Assembly (NCBI GenBank): GCA_035502095.1
Contig: DATJUX010000048.1
Location: forward strand, 62,001-126,000
Length of the DNA stretch: 64,000 nt
Direction: 5' to 3'
Origin: JAKANT01 sp035502095
GTDB lineage: Bacteria > Pseudomonadota > Gammaproteobacteria > Burkholderiales > Burkholderiaceae_F
In this document: positions 50,825 through 60,016 of the stretch, piece after piece
Numbering within the stretch: position 1 is the first letter of the stretch
How the letters are laid out: the number at the start of each line of letters is the position of its first letter
Made by a program: the position numbers and the translations under genes
The notes under the pieces: generated by a model
The model's input: the letters and a program-made list of their open reading frames with translations, nothing else
Databases searched by the model: none
What the model was told of the DNA's origin: nothing

Positions 50825-50898
50825 TTCGATGAAGCTCCACCGACACCCCGGCCTGGGCTGCGCTGAGCGTTCGAGGCACTGAGCGAGAGAAATCCGAA

Positions 50899-51858
50899 AT
50901 GGTGCCGATGGTTCCCGACAACCTGATGGTGTTCGCGGGCAATGCGAATCGCAAGCTTGCCCACGCCGTCGTGCAGAACCTCAATATCCCGCTCGGCCGC
51001 GCGCAGGTCTCGCGCTTCTCCGATGGGGAAGTCATGGTCGAGATCAACGAGAACGTGCGTGGCCGCGACGTGTTCGTGCTGCAGCCGACGTGCGCGCCGA
51101 CCAACGACAACCTGATGGAGCTCGTGATCATGGTCGACGCACTCAAGCGTGCATCGGCCGGGCGCATCACCGCCGCGATTCCCTACTTCGGATACGCGCG
51201 CCAGGACCGGCGCCCGCGTTCGGCCCGGGTCGCGATCAGCGCCAAGGTCGTCGCCAACATGTTGCAGGCCGTCGGTGTCAACCGCGTGCTGGTGATGGAC
51301 CTGCATGCCGACCAGATCCAGGGCTTCTTCGACGTGCCCGTCGACAACATCTACGCCAGCCCGATCCTGCTGGGCGACTTGTGGAGACACAACTACACCA
51401 ACCTGATGGTGGTATCACCCGACGTCGGCGGCGTCGTGCGCGCACGGGCGCTCGCGAAGCGGATGGACGCCGACCTGGCGATCATCGACAAGCGGCGGCC
51501 GCGTCCCAACGTGGCCGAGGTGATGCACATCATCGGGGAGGTCGAGGGCCGCACGTGCGCGATCATGGACGACATGGTCGACACGGCCAACACGCTGTGC
51601 CAGGCGGCGCACGCGTTGCGCGACCGCGGCGCGCAGAAGGTCCTTGCCTACTGCACGCATCCGGTCCTTTCCGGTCCCGCGGTCGAGCGCATCAGCAAGT
51701 CCGTACTCGACGAGGTCGTGGTGACCGACACCATTCCCCTGTCGCCGGAGGCCGAAGCGTGCCGCAAGATCCGCCAGCTGTCGTGCGCGGCATTGCTCGG
51801 GGAAACCATTTCGCGCATTTCGCGCGAAGACTCGGTGAGCTCGTTGTTCATCGAGTGA
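50899..51858 (+). CDS. prs: Ribose-phosphate pyrophosphokinase
   Basis: A 319-residue PRPP synthetase. It has the N-terminal MVFAGNANRKLA, the catalytic flexible loop region ARQDRRPRSARVAISAKVVA, the metal-binding MDLHADQIQGFF and the PRPP-loop motif AIMDDMVDTANTLCQAA. PRPP feeds nucleotide, His and Trp synthesis. It is 74 bp after tRNA-Gln and 56 bp before rplY. Confidence 0.97.
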   Translation: MVPMVPDNLMVFAGNANRKLAHAVVQNLNIPLGRAQVSRFSDGEVMVEINENVRGRDVFVLQPTCAPTNDNLMELVIMVDALKRASAGRITAAIPYFGYARQDRRPRSARVAISAKVVANMLQAVGVNRVLVMDLHADQIQGFFDVPVDNIYASPILLGDLWRHNYTNLMVVSPDVGGVVRARALAKRMDADLAIIDKRRPRPNVAEVMHIIGEVEGRTCAIMDDMVDTANTLCQAAHALRDRGAQKVLAYCTHPVLSGPAVERISKSVLDEVVVTDTIPLSPEAEACRKIRQLSCAALLGETISRISREDSVSSLFIE

Positions 51859-51914
51859 CAACCTGCCTCGTCGAGGCTGGTCGCGGCCCCGCGAGGCAAC
51901 CGACGGAGTCGACA

Positions 51915-52634
51915 ATGAAGGTCGTAGCAACCACACGCAACGCGCAAGGCACGAGTGCGAGCCGCCGCCTGCGCCACGCCGGGAAAGTGCCCGGCGTCCT
52001 GTACGGCGGCAAGGGCGAGCCGGTCGCAATCGAGGTCGAGCACAACCCCCTGTTCCACTCGCTGCGCCGCGAGCGCTTCCACGCGTCGATCCTCGACATG
52101 GAACTGGACGGCAAGAGCGAGCAGGTGCTGCTGCGCGACTTCCAGATGCATCCCTACCGGCAACTGGTGCTGCACGTCGACTTCCAGCGCGTCGCGGCAG
52201 ACCAGCCGGTGCATGTGCGCGTGCCGCTGCACTTCTCCGGCCAGGAAAACTCGCCGGCGGTCAAGGAATCGGGGGCCATCGTCGGCCACGTCCTGTCGGA
52301 CCTCGACGTCAGCTGCCTGCCGAAGGACCTGCCCGAGTTCATCGAAGTGGATCTTTCCGCGCTGAAGGCGACCGACACCATCACGGCGCTCGACCTGAGG
52401 CTGCCGCAAGGCGTGAAGGCCGTGGTAAAGGGCAAGGAAAATCCGGTCGTGGTGTCCGTCACCATCCCGGGTGCGGTGGTCGAGGAAGAACCGACGACGG
52501 CGCCCGTCGCCGCGGCGGAAGTCCCGGCGACCGCGCAGAAGGCTCCGCCGGCTCCGGCTGCGGGGGCCCCGGCTGCGCCCGAGAAGAAAGGCGGCAAGGA
52601 AGAAAAGGAAAAGGGTGCGGACAAGAAGAAGTAA
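51915..52634 (+). CDS. rplY: 50S ribosomal protein L25 (CTC form)
   Basis: A 239-residue long-form L25. The 5S-rRNA-binding domain (1-95; GTSASRRLRHAGKVPGVLYGG, LLRDFQMHPYRQLVLHVDF) is followed by the TL5/CTC beta domain (about 96-190) and an Ala/Pro-rich tail ending in a run of Lys/Glu. ATG 51915 is the homologous start. Two hairpins follow the stop. Confidence 0.95.
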   Translation: MKVVATTRNAQGTSASRRLRHAGKVPGVLYGGKGEPVAIEVEHNPLFHSLRRERFHASILDMELDGKSEQVLLRDFQMHPYRQLVLHVDFQRVAADQPVHVRVPLHFSGQENSPAVKESGAIVGHVLSDLDVSCLPKDLPEFIEVDLSALKATDTITALDLRLPQGVKAVVKGKENPVVVSVTIPGAVVEEEPTTAPVAAAEVPATAQKAPPAPAAGAPAAPEKKGGKEEKEKGADKKK

Positions 52635-52640
52635 CTGCAT

Positions 52641-52702
52641 CGGCCGGGCATGTATACCGGCCGATCCCCCGGCAAGGCAGCGCCTCGTACGGGGCGCTTT
52701 TC
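52641..52702 (+). terminator. Two hairpins after rplY, the second terminator-like
   Basis: A 7-bp CGGCCGG/CCGGCCG stem (52641-52663) is followed by an AGCGCC/GGCGCT stem (52679-52698) and TTTTC. The second reaches to within 7 bp of the pth ATG. It probably reduces rather than blocks read-through into pth. Confidence 0.55.
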
Positions 52703-52708
52703 ATTTTC

Positions 52709-53314
52709 ATGAACGGCACAACAACGGCTGACCCGATCCGCCTCATCGTCGGCCTCGGCAACGTCGGCGCCGAGTACGAGCGCACGCGTCACAACGCGGG
52801 CTACTGGTTCGTCGACGAAATCGCGGCGCGCGCGCGCGCGTCGTTTGCGCACGAACGCAAGTTCCACGGCGACGTGGCACGCCTGCGCAGTGCCAGCCAG
52901 GAGCTGTGGCTGCTCAAGCCCACCACCTACATGAACCGCTCCGGGCAGGCCGTGGTCGCGCTCGCCCTCTACTACAAGATCCTGCCTACGCAGATGCTCG
53001 TCGTGCACGATGAAGTCGATCTGCCGCCCGGCGTGGTGAAGCTGAAGCGCGGCGGCGGCACGGCCGGGCACAACGGCTTGAAGGACATCCAGGCCAAACT
53101 CACCACGCCCGACTTCTGGCGCCTGCGCATCGGCGTCGGCCATCCGCGCACGCTGGAAATGGCGCAGGAGGTTGCGGACTTCGTGCTGCATCCGCCCGGC
53201 CGCGAGCACCAGCAGGAGATCGACGCCGCGATGGGGCGTGCCCTGGACATCGTGCCGCAGCTGCTCGAAGGGCAGTTCGAGCGGGCCATGATGCAGTTGC
53301 ATCGATCACAATGA
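52709..53314 (+). CDS. pth: Peptidyl-tRNA hydrolase
   Basis: A 201-residue Pth. Key residues are in GLGNVGAEYERTRHNAGYWFVD (catalytic His), KPTTYMNRSGQAV (Asn) and VVHDEVDLPPGVVKLKRGGGTAGHNGLK (Asp, Asn). It recycles peptidyl-tRNA. The stop overlaps the ATG of the next gene (ATGA). Confidence 0.95.
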   Translation: MNGTTTADPIRLIVGLGNVGAEYERTRHNAGYWFVDEIAARARASFAHERKFHGDVARLRSASQELWLLKPTTYMNRSGQAVVALALYYKILPTQMLVVHDEVDLPPGVVKLKRGGGTAGHNGLKDIQAKLTTPDFWRLRIGVGHPRTLEMAQEVADFVLHPPGREHQQEIDAAMGRALDIVPQLLEGQFERAMMQLHRSQ

Positions 53315-54369
53315 GCGCAGCGCGGGCGTTCACGCTGCATGCCGGGCCGCGTGCCGCGGCGCACGTGCACAAGGAAGGACTGCGCCCGCAACACGTGGCC
53401 TGCGTTCCGGCCGCCGCCGGGGGACCGAAGGGCCTGGCGCTGGTTCCCCTCGACAAGTGGTTGTTCGGCGACTGGCTGGCAGGCTCGTCGCGCGTCGAGC
53501 AGGTCGGCGCATCGATCGGCGCCTGGCGCATGTACGCGGCCGCGCAGCGCGACGCCGTGCCCGCGCTCGAACGACTCGCCGAAGGTTATCTCTCGCAACG
53601 GTTTCCTCACCGCGCGACGCCCCAGCAGGTGGCCGCGGAATGCCGGCGCTTCGTGCGTACCATCCTCGAAGGAACGCGCCTCGACACGTTGCGTCCCGGT
53701 GCCCGCCTCAGCGTGATCACGGCGCGTGCGCGGGGCGTCCTGCATGGCGCCTCGTCCCGGTCGGCGTTTGCCCGCGCGGCACTCGCGAACACGTGGTCGC
53801 GCCCGCGCCTCGCGGCACACATGGAGCGCGTGGTGTTCACTGCCGGGGGGTCGGCCTTTCCCGCCGAACGATTCGATGCTTTCGGCTTGAGCCGGATCGG
53901 CTTCACCCAGGACAACCTCGAGGACGCGTTGCTCGCCTCCGGATCGATCCCGCTCGTCTGCGAGCCGGTGCGCAACCCGGCTGGCGCGCCGCGCGGCGAC
54001 TACTGGGACGGCGGACTGATCGACTATCACCTGCTGCTGCCGTATCGCATGCTCGAAGGCCTCGTCCTGTATCCGCATTTCGTAACGCACGTGACGCCGG
54101 GCTGGCTCGACAAGTTCCTGCCGTGGCGCGCCCGGCCGCGCAGCCATCCATGGCTGGACAACGTGTTGCTGGTGGCACCCTCACGCGCGCTGCTCGAGCG
54201 CCTGCCGAATCGCAAGCTGCCCGATCGCAACGACTTCTATCGCTATGCGCGCGCAGACGAGCAGCGCATGCGCGACTGGCGCCGCGCCCTCGGCGAATGC
54301 CAACGTTTCGCCGACGAAGTCGCGACCTGGATCTCGAACCCCGATCCGACGCTGCTGCAACCGCTGTGA
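53311..54369 (+). CDS. Patatin-like phospholipase-family protein
   Basis: A 352-residue protein. A glycine-rich oxyanion segment (CVPAAAGGPKGLALVPLD, about 31-48), a nucleophile elbow GASIG (GxSxG) and a DGG motif (YWDGGLIDYH) match the Ser-Asp dyad of patatin lipases. The spacing is somewhat compact. No signal peptide is evident. It is translationally coupled to pth by an ATGA overlap, which is an uncommon neighbour. Substrate is unknown. Confidence 0.7.
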   Translation: MSAARAFTLHAGPRAAAHVHKEGLRPQHVACVPAAAGGPKGLALVPLDKWLFGDWLAGSSRVEQVGASIGAWRMYAAAQRDAVPALERLAEGYLSQRFPHRATPQQVAAECRRFVRTILEGTRLDTLRPGARLSVITARARGVLHGASSRSAFARAALANTWSRPRLAAHMERVVFTAGGSAFPAERFDAFGLSRIGFTQDNLEDALLASGSIPLVCEPVRNPAGAPRGDYWDGGLIDYHLLLPYRMLEGLVLYPHFVTHVTPGWLDKFLPWRARPRSHPWLDNVLLVAPSRALLERLPNRKLPDRNDFYRYARADEQRMRDWRRALGECQRFADEVATWISNPDPTLLQPL

Positions 54370-54373
54370 CCGG

Positions 54374-54883
54374 TCAGCGCAGGTCGAGCGCCATGTAGAG
54401 TTCGCGCCCGTCCTCGCGGCCCGTGTAGGCGAAGCCGAACGAGGCGTAAAAGGCTCCGAGCGCAGCCGTTTCCCGAACGTGCGAAACCATGACGCGCGCA
54501 GCGCCGCGCGAACGCGCATACTCGATAGCCAGGTGCACGGCCGCGCGTCCGTACCCGCGACCCTGCGCGCGCCGATCGATCATCAGGCGCCACAGGAAGA
54601 AGTCGGGCTCCTCGGGCTCGGTGGCAGTCCTCGGGTCGTAGATCATCACGAACCCGACCAGTTCGTCGCCCGCGTAGACGGCGCGCGGCCAGGCGGCGTC
54701 GCGGTGGACATAGGCCTCGGCAAGCGAGACCGCGTTGGCCGCGACATTGCGCTTCTGCGTCTCCTCGACCTCGAGCGCACACACCGCGCGGACGTTGACG
54801 TCGGTGATCTCGCGCAGCGACACGACCCGAGTCGTGCCGGCCTCCGGCGCTTGAGCGCGGGGGGCGTGCTCGGTGGATGGCAT
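54374..54883 (-). CDS. GNAT-family N-acetyltransferase
   Basis: A 169-residue acetyltransferase. The acetyl-CoA motif A is visible as RRAQGRGYGRAAVHLAIEYAR, and the C-terminal motif B as FYASFGFAYTGREDGRELYMALDL. A short N-terminal extension of about 20 residues precedes the domain. Substrate is unknown. It starts 7 bp after the PH-domain gene and converges with the patatin gene. Confidence 0.82.
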   Translation of the reverse strand: MPSTEHAPRAQAPEAGTTRVVSLREITDVNVRAVCALEVEETQKRNVAANAVSLAEAYVHRDAAWPRAVYAGDELVGFVMIYDPRTATEPEEPDFFLWRLMIDRRAQGRGYGRAAVHLAIEYARSRGAARVMVSHVRETAALGAFYASFGFAYTGREDGRELYMALDLR

Positions 54884-54890
54884 CGACGCC

Positions 54891-55313
54891 TCAGCTCCTG
54901 CGCACCAGGGACTGCTCCTGCGCTTCGAGAAACGCGCGACGGAAGGCGAGCGGATCCGCGATCCCCGGCACTGCCTCGAACGGGTTGCCGCCGCCCGCCA
55001 CGATGATGGTGCCGAAGTCGAAGACGCGCCCGAGCACGCTCTGCTCCACCTGGACGCTTTCGATCTTGGCCACGTTGAGTTCGATCGTATGCCGGCTGAC
55101 GAAGCCGAACTTGGCGATCACGCGCTTGTCGGTCACCGCAAGTTCGGTGGCGCGGTACTTGACCCATGCAGGCACGAGCAGGAAGAGGCCGATCACGATC
55201 GGCGTCAACAGCACGCCGAAGAAGATCCGCGGAAACAACGACCAGAGGCTGATGCGTCCGATGTACAGGATCTTCTCGCCCTCGACGAGGGCCTTTTCGA
55301 CGTAGCTCGACAT
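54891..55313 (-). CDS. Bacterial PH-domain membrane protein
   Basis: A 140-residue protein. A short N-terminus (EGEKILYIGRIS), one hairpin of hydrophobic residues (LFPRIFFGVLLTPIVIGLFLLVPAWV) and then a bPH2/YdbT-like domain (ELAVTDKRVIAKFGFVSRHTIELNVAKIESVQVEQS) are visible. Function unknown. First gene of a two-gene unit with the GNAT gene. Confidence 0.78.
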   Translation of the reverse strand: MSSYVEKALVEGEKILYIGRISLWSLFPRIFFGVLLTPIVIGLFLLVPAWVKYRATELAVTDKRVIAKFGFVSRHTIELNVAKIESVQVEQSVLGRVFDFGTIIVAGGGNPFEAVPGIADPLAFRRAFLEAQEQSLVRRS

Positions 55314-55473
55314 TGGATCGCGCGCCGGAGAGTCAACGATTCATGTTGCGCACTTCGCGGCCACGCGTCAATCGGCTTCAGTCTGGCGGCGCCCGGCGTC
55401 CGCGCGACCCGGCAGGCGATAATCCGCGCCCCTGCGGCGGTGATGCGCCGGCGGTGATAGCTCAAGGAATCCA

Positions 55474-56568
55474 ATGGCACTGAAATGCGGCATCGTCGGC
55501 TTGCCGAACGTCGGCAAATCGACCCTCTTCAACGCGCTCACCAAGGCCGGCATCGCGGCCGAGAACTATCCCTTCTGCACCATCGAACCCAACGTCGGCA
55601 TCGTCGAGGTGCCGGACCCGCGGCTCGACATGCTCGCCGCCATCGTCGAGCCGGAACGCAAGGTCCCGGCCACGGTCGAGTTCGTCGACATCGCGGGCCT
55701 GGTGGCGGGTGCGAGCAAGGGCGAAGGGCTCGGCAACCAGTTTCTCGCCCACATCCGCGAATGCGATGCCATCGCCCACGTCGTGCGCTGCTTCGTCGAC
55801 GACAACGTCGTACACGTCGCCGGAAAGGTCGATCCGATTTCGGACATCGAGGTTATCAACACCGAACTCGCGCTCGCCGACATGCAGACGGTCGACAGGC
55901 AACTCGCGAAATACAGCAAGGTCGCGAAAAGCGGCGGCGACAAGGAGGCGAAGCGGCTGGTCGAGGCGCTCGAGAAGTTGCTGCCGGCGCTCGATCAGGC
56001 CCGCCCGGCACGCTCGGTCGATCTGTATCCGGAGGAGGTCGCGGTGCTGCGGCCACTGTTCCTGCTGACCATGAAGCCCACGCTGTACGTCGCCAATGTC
56101 GTGGAGCACGGCTTCACCGGCAACCCGCTGCTCGATCAGGTACGCGACTACGCGCAGGAAGAACACGCCCCCGTGGTGGCCGTCTGCGCCAAGATCGAGG
56201 CGGAGATCGCCGACCTGTCCGACGAGGATAAGAAGGTGTTCCTGGCCGACATGGGAATGCAGGAGCCCGGGCTGAATCGCGTGATCCGCGCCGCCTACGA
56301 ACGGCTCGGCCTGCTCACGTTCTTCACCGCCGGTCCGAAGGAAGCGCATGCCTGGACTTTGGTAAAGGGGGCGACCGCGCCGCAGGCGGCGGGCGTAATC
56401 CACACCGATTTCGAGCGCGGCTTCATTCGCGCCGAGACCATCGCCTACGACGACTACTTGCGCTACAAGGGCGAAGCCGCAAGCAAGGAAGCCGGCCGGA
56501 TGCGCCTCGAAGGGAAGGAGTACGTCGTCGCGGACGGCGACGTGATGCATTTCCGGTTCAACGTGTAG
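55474..56568 (+). CDS. ychF: Redox-regulated P-loop ATPase YchF
   Basis: A 364-residue Obg-family protein that binds ATP rather than GTP. G1 GLPNVGKSTLFN and G3 DIAGLVAGASKGEGLGNQFL are clear, and the nucleotide-specificity segment reads NVVE in place of NKxD, as in YchF. A C-terminal TGS domain (FFTAGPKEAHAWT onward) completes it. AAGGA 6 nt before the ATG is a good ribosome site. Confidence 0.96.
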   Translation: MALKCGIVGLPNVGKSTLFNALTKAGIAAENYPFCTIEPNVGIVEVPDPRLDMLAAIVEPERKVPATVEFVDIAGLVAGASKGEGLGNQFLAHIRECDAIAHVVRCFVDDNVVHVAGKVDPISDIEVINTELALADMQTVDRQLAKYSKVAKSGGDKEAKRLVEALEKLLPALDQARPARSVDLYPEEVAVLRPLFLLTMKPTLYVANVVEHGFTGNPLLDQVRDYAQEEHAPVVAVCAKIEAEIADLSDEDKKVFLADMGMQEPGLNRVIRAAYERLGLLTFFTAGPKEAHAWTLVKGATAPQAAGVIHTDFERGFIRAETIAYDDYLRYKGEAASKEAGRMRLEGKEYVVADGDVMHFRFNV

Positions 56569-56574
56569 CGGCTG

Positions 56575-56596
56575 GCGCCTGCAGTCCTGCGGGCGC
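56575..56596. other. Hairpin after ychF without U-tract
   Basis: A stem of nine to ten pairs (GCGCCTGCAG/CTGCGGGCGC, one G-T pair) lies 7 bp after the ychF stop. No T-run follows, so termination is doubtful. The remaining 190 bp to asmA hold nothing I recognise. Confidence 0.35.
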
Positions 56597-56784
56597 GCAC
56601 GCGGCTCATTCGGAACCGGCACACCATCCGCGGCGCCGCGCCGCGCATCCGCAGTCCCGGTTCCGCGTCGCGCTCCCGCGACAGGGCTAGTCCAGGGACG
56701 TCAACTGCCGCTTGCATCGGATCGGTAACCTCGCAGGAAGTCCTCCCGCTTCCGCCCGGAAGCATCGAACCGGCGGAGTCTGCG

Positions 56785-59124
56785 ATGCTCAAGAAGATCC
56801 TGCTAGGACTGGGCGTTGTGCTCAGCGTGTTTCTCCTGGGTCTGGTTGCGGTGTCGGTGTTCTTCGACGCCAACAGGTACAAGCCCGAAATCGAGCGCTA
56901 TGTACGCGAGCATTACAAGCGCACTGTGCGGTTCGACGGCGACCTGGCCTTGTCGGTCTTCCCGCGCATCGCGCTCGCCCTCCCGCAGACGACGCTTTCC
57001 AACCTCGCCGGCGATCGCGTCTCGGCAAGCCTGCAGAGCGCCGAGGTGAGTGTCGCCCTGCTTCCCCTCTTGCTTGGCCGCTTCGAGGTCGGAACGATCA
57101 GCATCGACGGTTTGAGTGCGACGGTCGAGCGACGGCGCGATGGCACGACGAGCATCGACGATCTGATCCGGCACGAGCGCGGTGCGATCCGCCCAGTCAA
57201 ACCTGCGGCGACGACACGGGAATTCGAAGTGGGCGCCATCGAACTCACCAATGCCGACCTCGTATTCAACGATCTCGAGGCCCGGCGCACGCTGCATCTT
57301 TCCAAGCTGGCGGTCAAGACCGGTCGCCTCGCTCCGCTCGCGCGCACCCCGTTGCAGTTCGATGCGCAATTCGACGTCAGCGCACCGCCGGCCCACGGAC
57401 AATTCCGCATGGCCGCCATGCTCGACCTCGACCTTGGCACGCAGGCCTACGCGGCGACGGCGTTGGACGCATCGTTGAAGGCGACCGTGGACGGACAGCC
57501 GATCGAAGTCGCCTTGCTCGCCGATCGCGCCGCGTATGCCACGCCGACCGGCGGCATCGAAGCCATCAGGGTCGACGCCAGAGCGAACGGCAGATTGGGG
57601 GCGCTGACGCTGGATGAGAGCCGCGTGCTCGCCCGCGCACTTGCGTTCGACCCGCAGAACGAGCAACTCGCCATCGGCGGCGTCGAGGCGAGCGCCAAGG
57701 GCAAAGCGAACGCCGGCGGGCTCGAGGCAACCCTCGCGGCGCCCAAACTGGAGGTCACGGAAACGACCGCCAGCGGGCAGCGCGTGGCACTGACGGTGAA
57801 ATTCACTCCCGCGGCCGTGGATCTGCCTGGCGGTGAGGCCCGCCTGACCCTCGAGGGGGTAAGCGGCAGTGCGCAGAAGCTCGAGATCGCCAAGGTGGCG
57901 TTGGATGCCAACGGCGGCCAGGGAACGCGCAGTTTTGCAGCGAGACTTTCCGGCGCATTGGCGGCGAGCATCGAAGACCGGACCTTGTCCGTGCCCCACC
58001 TCGCCGGCGCCGTGACGCTGGAAGACCCGGCGTTGCCGGAGCGAACGGTCAAGGTGCCGTTGACCGCGCAGATTCGCCTCGACGCAAAGGCGGAAGCGGC
58101 AAGCGCCGGGATCGCGGCGAAGTTCGATGGGACCGACGCGGCGGTCGAGTTCAGCGTGCGCGGCTTTTCCGCTCCCAGGATCACGTTCGAGGCCAGCGCG
58201 GATCGGCTCAATCTCGATCGCTACGTTCCCCAGCCGAAGCCTGTACCGGGCAACGACAGTGCCGATCAAAAAGACGATCCGAAGGTCGATTTTTCGGCGC
58301 TGCACGGGCTCGATCTCTCCGGCACCATCAGAGTCGGCAACCTGCAGGTGCGCGGAGTGAAAGCGAGCAAGGTCGACGTGGAGCTGAAGGCCGCCGAGGG
58401 GCGCCTCGAAGTCGCGCCGCTGAATGCGCAGCTGTACGGAGGAACGCTGGCCGGCGCTGCGAACCTGCGCGCCGAGGGCAACCACGTCGAACTCGACACC
58501 ACATTCAACAACGTTTCGATCCAGCCGCTGCTGAGGGACCTGCTCGACCGGGACCTGCTCGAGGGCCATGGCAACGTCAAGCTCGCCGTCTCGACGTCCG
58601 GTGCCACGATCGGCGCGATGAAGCGACGCCTCGGCGGTTCCGCCGTACTCGAGCTCCGCGATGGAGCGATCAAAGGCATCGATCTCGCGGCCGCCCTGCG
58701 CAACGCAGGGAAGGTTCTGCTCGCGCGGACCAAGGATGCACCACCACCTGCCGGCAGCGCGCAGAGGACCGTTTTCTCCGAATTGAACGCGACCTTCGCG
58801 GTCAACGACGGCGTCGCTCTCAACGAGGACCTGGAGCTCAAGTCGCCGCTCCTGCGCGCCAGCGGCACCGGCCAGGTCGATGTCGGCGGCGGCAGCATGG
58901 ACTTTGTCGCCCGCGTGTCGGCGGTTGGTACGCTCAAGGGTCAGGACGGGCGGCCGCTCGATCAGTTGCGCGGACTCACCGTGCCGGTCACGGTCTCCGG
59001 GCCGCTCGACAGGTTGGCATGGATGATCGACTGGAACGCAGCCGCGCAGGAACCGCTGCAGGCGCAGGCAGCACCAAGGCAGGCGCCGAAAGCGCCCGGG
59101 CCCGGGAGGGGCGCGATGCCCTAG
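56785..59124 (+). CDS. AsmA-family envelope protein
   Basis: A 779-residue AsmA-like protein. An N-terminal membrane anchor (ILLGLGVVLSVFLLGLVAVSVFF) is followed by the AsmA signature FDANRYKPEIERYVREHYKR and a long beta-rich periplasmic region. The conserved C-terminal AsmA_2 part covers about 500-760 (GHGNVKLAVSTSGATIGAMKRRLGGSAVLELRDGAIKGIDLA). Family members move or regulate phospholipids between envelope membranes. Confidence 0.88.
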   Translation: MLKKILLGLGVVLSVFLLGLVAVSVFFDANRYKPEIERYVREHYKRTVRFDGDLALSVFPRIALALPQTTLSNLAGDRVSASLQSAEVSVALLPLLLGRFEVGTISIDGLSATVERRRDGTTSIDDLIRHERGAIRPVKPAATTREFEVGAIELTNADLVFNDLEARRTLHLSKLAVKTGRLAPLARTPLQFDAQFDVSAPPAHGQFRMAAMLDLDLGTQAYAATALDASLKATVDGQPIEVALLADRAAYATPTGGIEAIRVDARANGRLGALTLDESRVLARALAFDPQNEQLAIGGVEASAKGKANAGGLEATLAAPKLEVTETTASGQRVALTVKFTPAAVDLPGGEARLTLEGVSGSAQKLEIAKVALDANGGQGTRSFAARLSGALAASIEDRTLSVPHLAGAVTLEDPALPERTVKVPLTAQIRLDAKAEAASAGIAAKFDGTDAAVEFSVRGFSAPRITFEASADRLNLDRYVPQPKPVPGNDSADQKDDPKVDFSALHGLDLSGTIRVGNLQVRGVKASKVDVELKAAEGRLEVAPLNAQLYGGTLAGAANLRAEGNHVELDTTFNNVSIQPLLRDLLDRDLLEGHGNVKLAVSTSGATIGAMKRRLGGSAVLELRDGAIKGIDLAAALRNAGKVLLARTKDAPPPAGSAQRTVFSELNATFAVNDGVALNEDLELKSPLLRASGTGQVDVGGGSMDFVARVSAVGTLKGQDGRPLDQLRGLTVPVTVSGPLDRLAWMIDWNAAAQEPLQAQAAPRQAPKAPGPGRGAMP

Positions 59125-59164
59125 AGCAGAAACCGCACGATGCATTGAAGGGGCGGTTGCACGG

Positions 59165-60016
59165 ATGACGGTACGAATTCGCGAACTGGGCCTGTACCCT
59201 GTCAAAGGTTGCCGCGGATTGCAGCCGCGCAGCGCGCTGCTTGCGCCGACCGGCCTCGCGTCCGACGCCGACGGGGCTGGTGCGATCGGCGATCGCGAGT
59301 GGGTCATCGTCGACCAGAACGGCAGGTTCGTCTCGCAGCGCGAACACCCGCGCATGGCCTTGATCGAGACCACGCTCACCGCCACGCACCTGCGCATGAA
59401 AGCGCCGGGCATGCTGCTGCTGGAAGTGCCGTTTGCTTCCGAAGGCAACGTGCTCGAAGTGCAGGTCTGGAATGATCGCGTCGCCGCAGTCACGCAGGGT
59501 GAAGTCGCCGATGCCTGGGTCTCGAGTTTCCTCGGTCTGCCGGCACGGCTGATGCGGTTCGACGCCGAGGCGCGACGCCACTCCAACCTCACCTACACGG
59601 CACCGCTCGTCGCGCCATACAAGTTCGCCGATGCGTTCGCGGTTCTGGTCACCAACCAGGCGTCGCTGGAGGATCTCAACCGCCGCCTCGGCTCGACAGG
59701 CGCCGCCCCCGCGACGATGGCGCGCTTCCGTCCGAACCTCGTGCTCGAGGGGTTGCCGGCGTACGAGGAGGACTACATCAAGATGCTGCACATCGGCCCG
59801 GTGACGCTGCGCGTGGTCAAGCGTTGCGCGCGTTGCACGGTGCCAGGCGTGGATCCGGTCACCGGGGTTGCATCGACGGCGGTTCCAGACGCACTTGCCA
59901 CGTACCGGCGGACCAACGATGGAGTCATGTTCGGCGTGAACGCGATCGTGGTCGAGGGGGCAGGCAATTCGCTGCGCGCCGGCACCCCGGTCGAGATCGA
60001 GTTGGATCTCCCGTGA
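59165..60016 (+). CDS. MOSC-domain protein (YcbX-like)
   Basis: A 283-residue protein with an N-terminal MOSC beta-barrel (VRIRELGLYPVKGCRGL, about 1-120) and a C-terminal MOSC domain. The latter has the RFRPNLVLEGL and KRCARCTVPGVDP cysteine motif that binds molybdenum cofactor in the mARC/YcbX group. These reduce N-hydroxylated compounds. No ferredoxin domain is fused, so a separate electron donor is needed. Its stop overlaps the next start. Confidence 0.85.
   Translation: MTVRIRELGLYPVKGCRGLQPRSALLAPTGLASDADGAGAIGDREWVIVDQNGRFVSQREHPRMALIETTLTATHLRMKAPGMLLLEVPFASEGNVLEVQVWNDRVAAVTQGEVADAWVSSFLGLPARLMRFDAEARRHSNLTYTAPLVAPYKFADAFAVLVTNQASLEDLNRRLGSTGAAPATMARFRPNLVLEGLPAYEEDYIKMLHIGPVTLRVVKRCARCTVPGVDPVTGVASTAVPDALATYRRTNDGVMFGVNAIVVEGAGNSLRAGTPVEIELDLP

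Noticed and set aside
50670..50882. 70-residue open frame over the tRNA-Gln gene
   Set aside because: It is a by-product of the tRNA sequence; the tRNA cloverleaf is complete.
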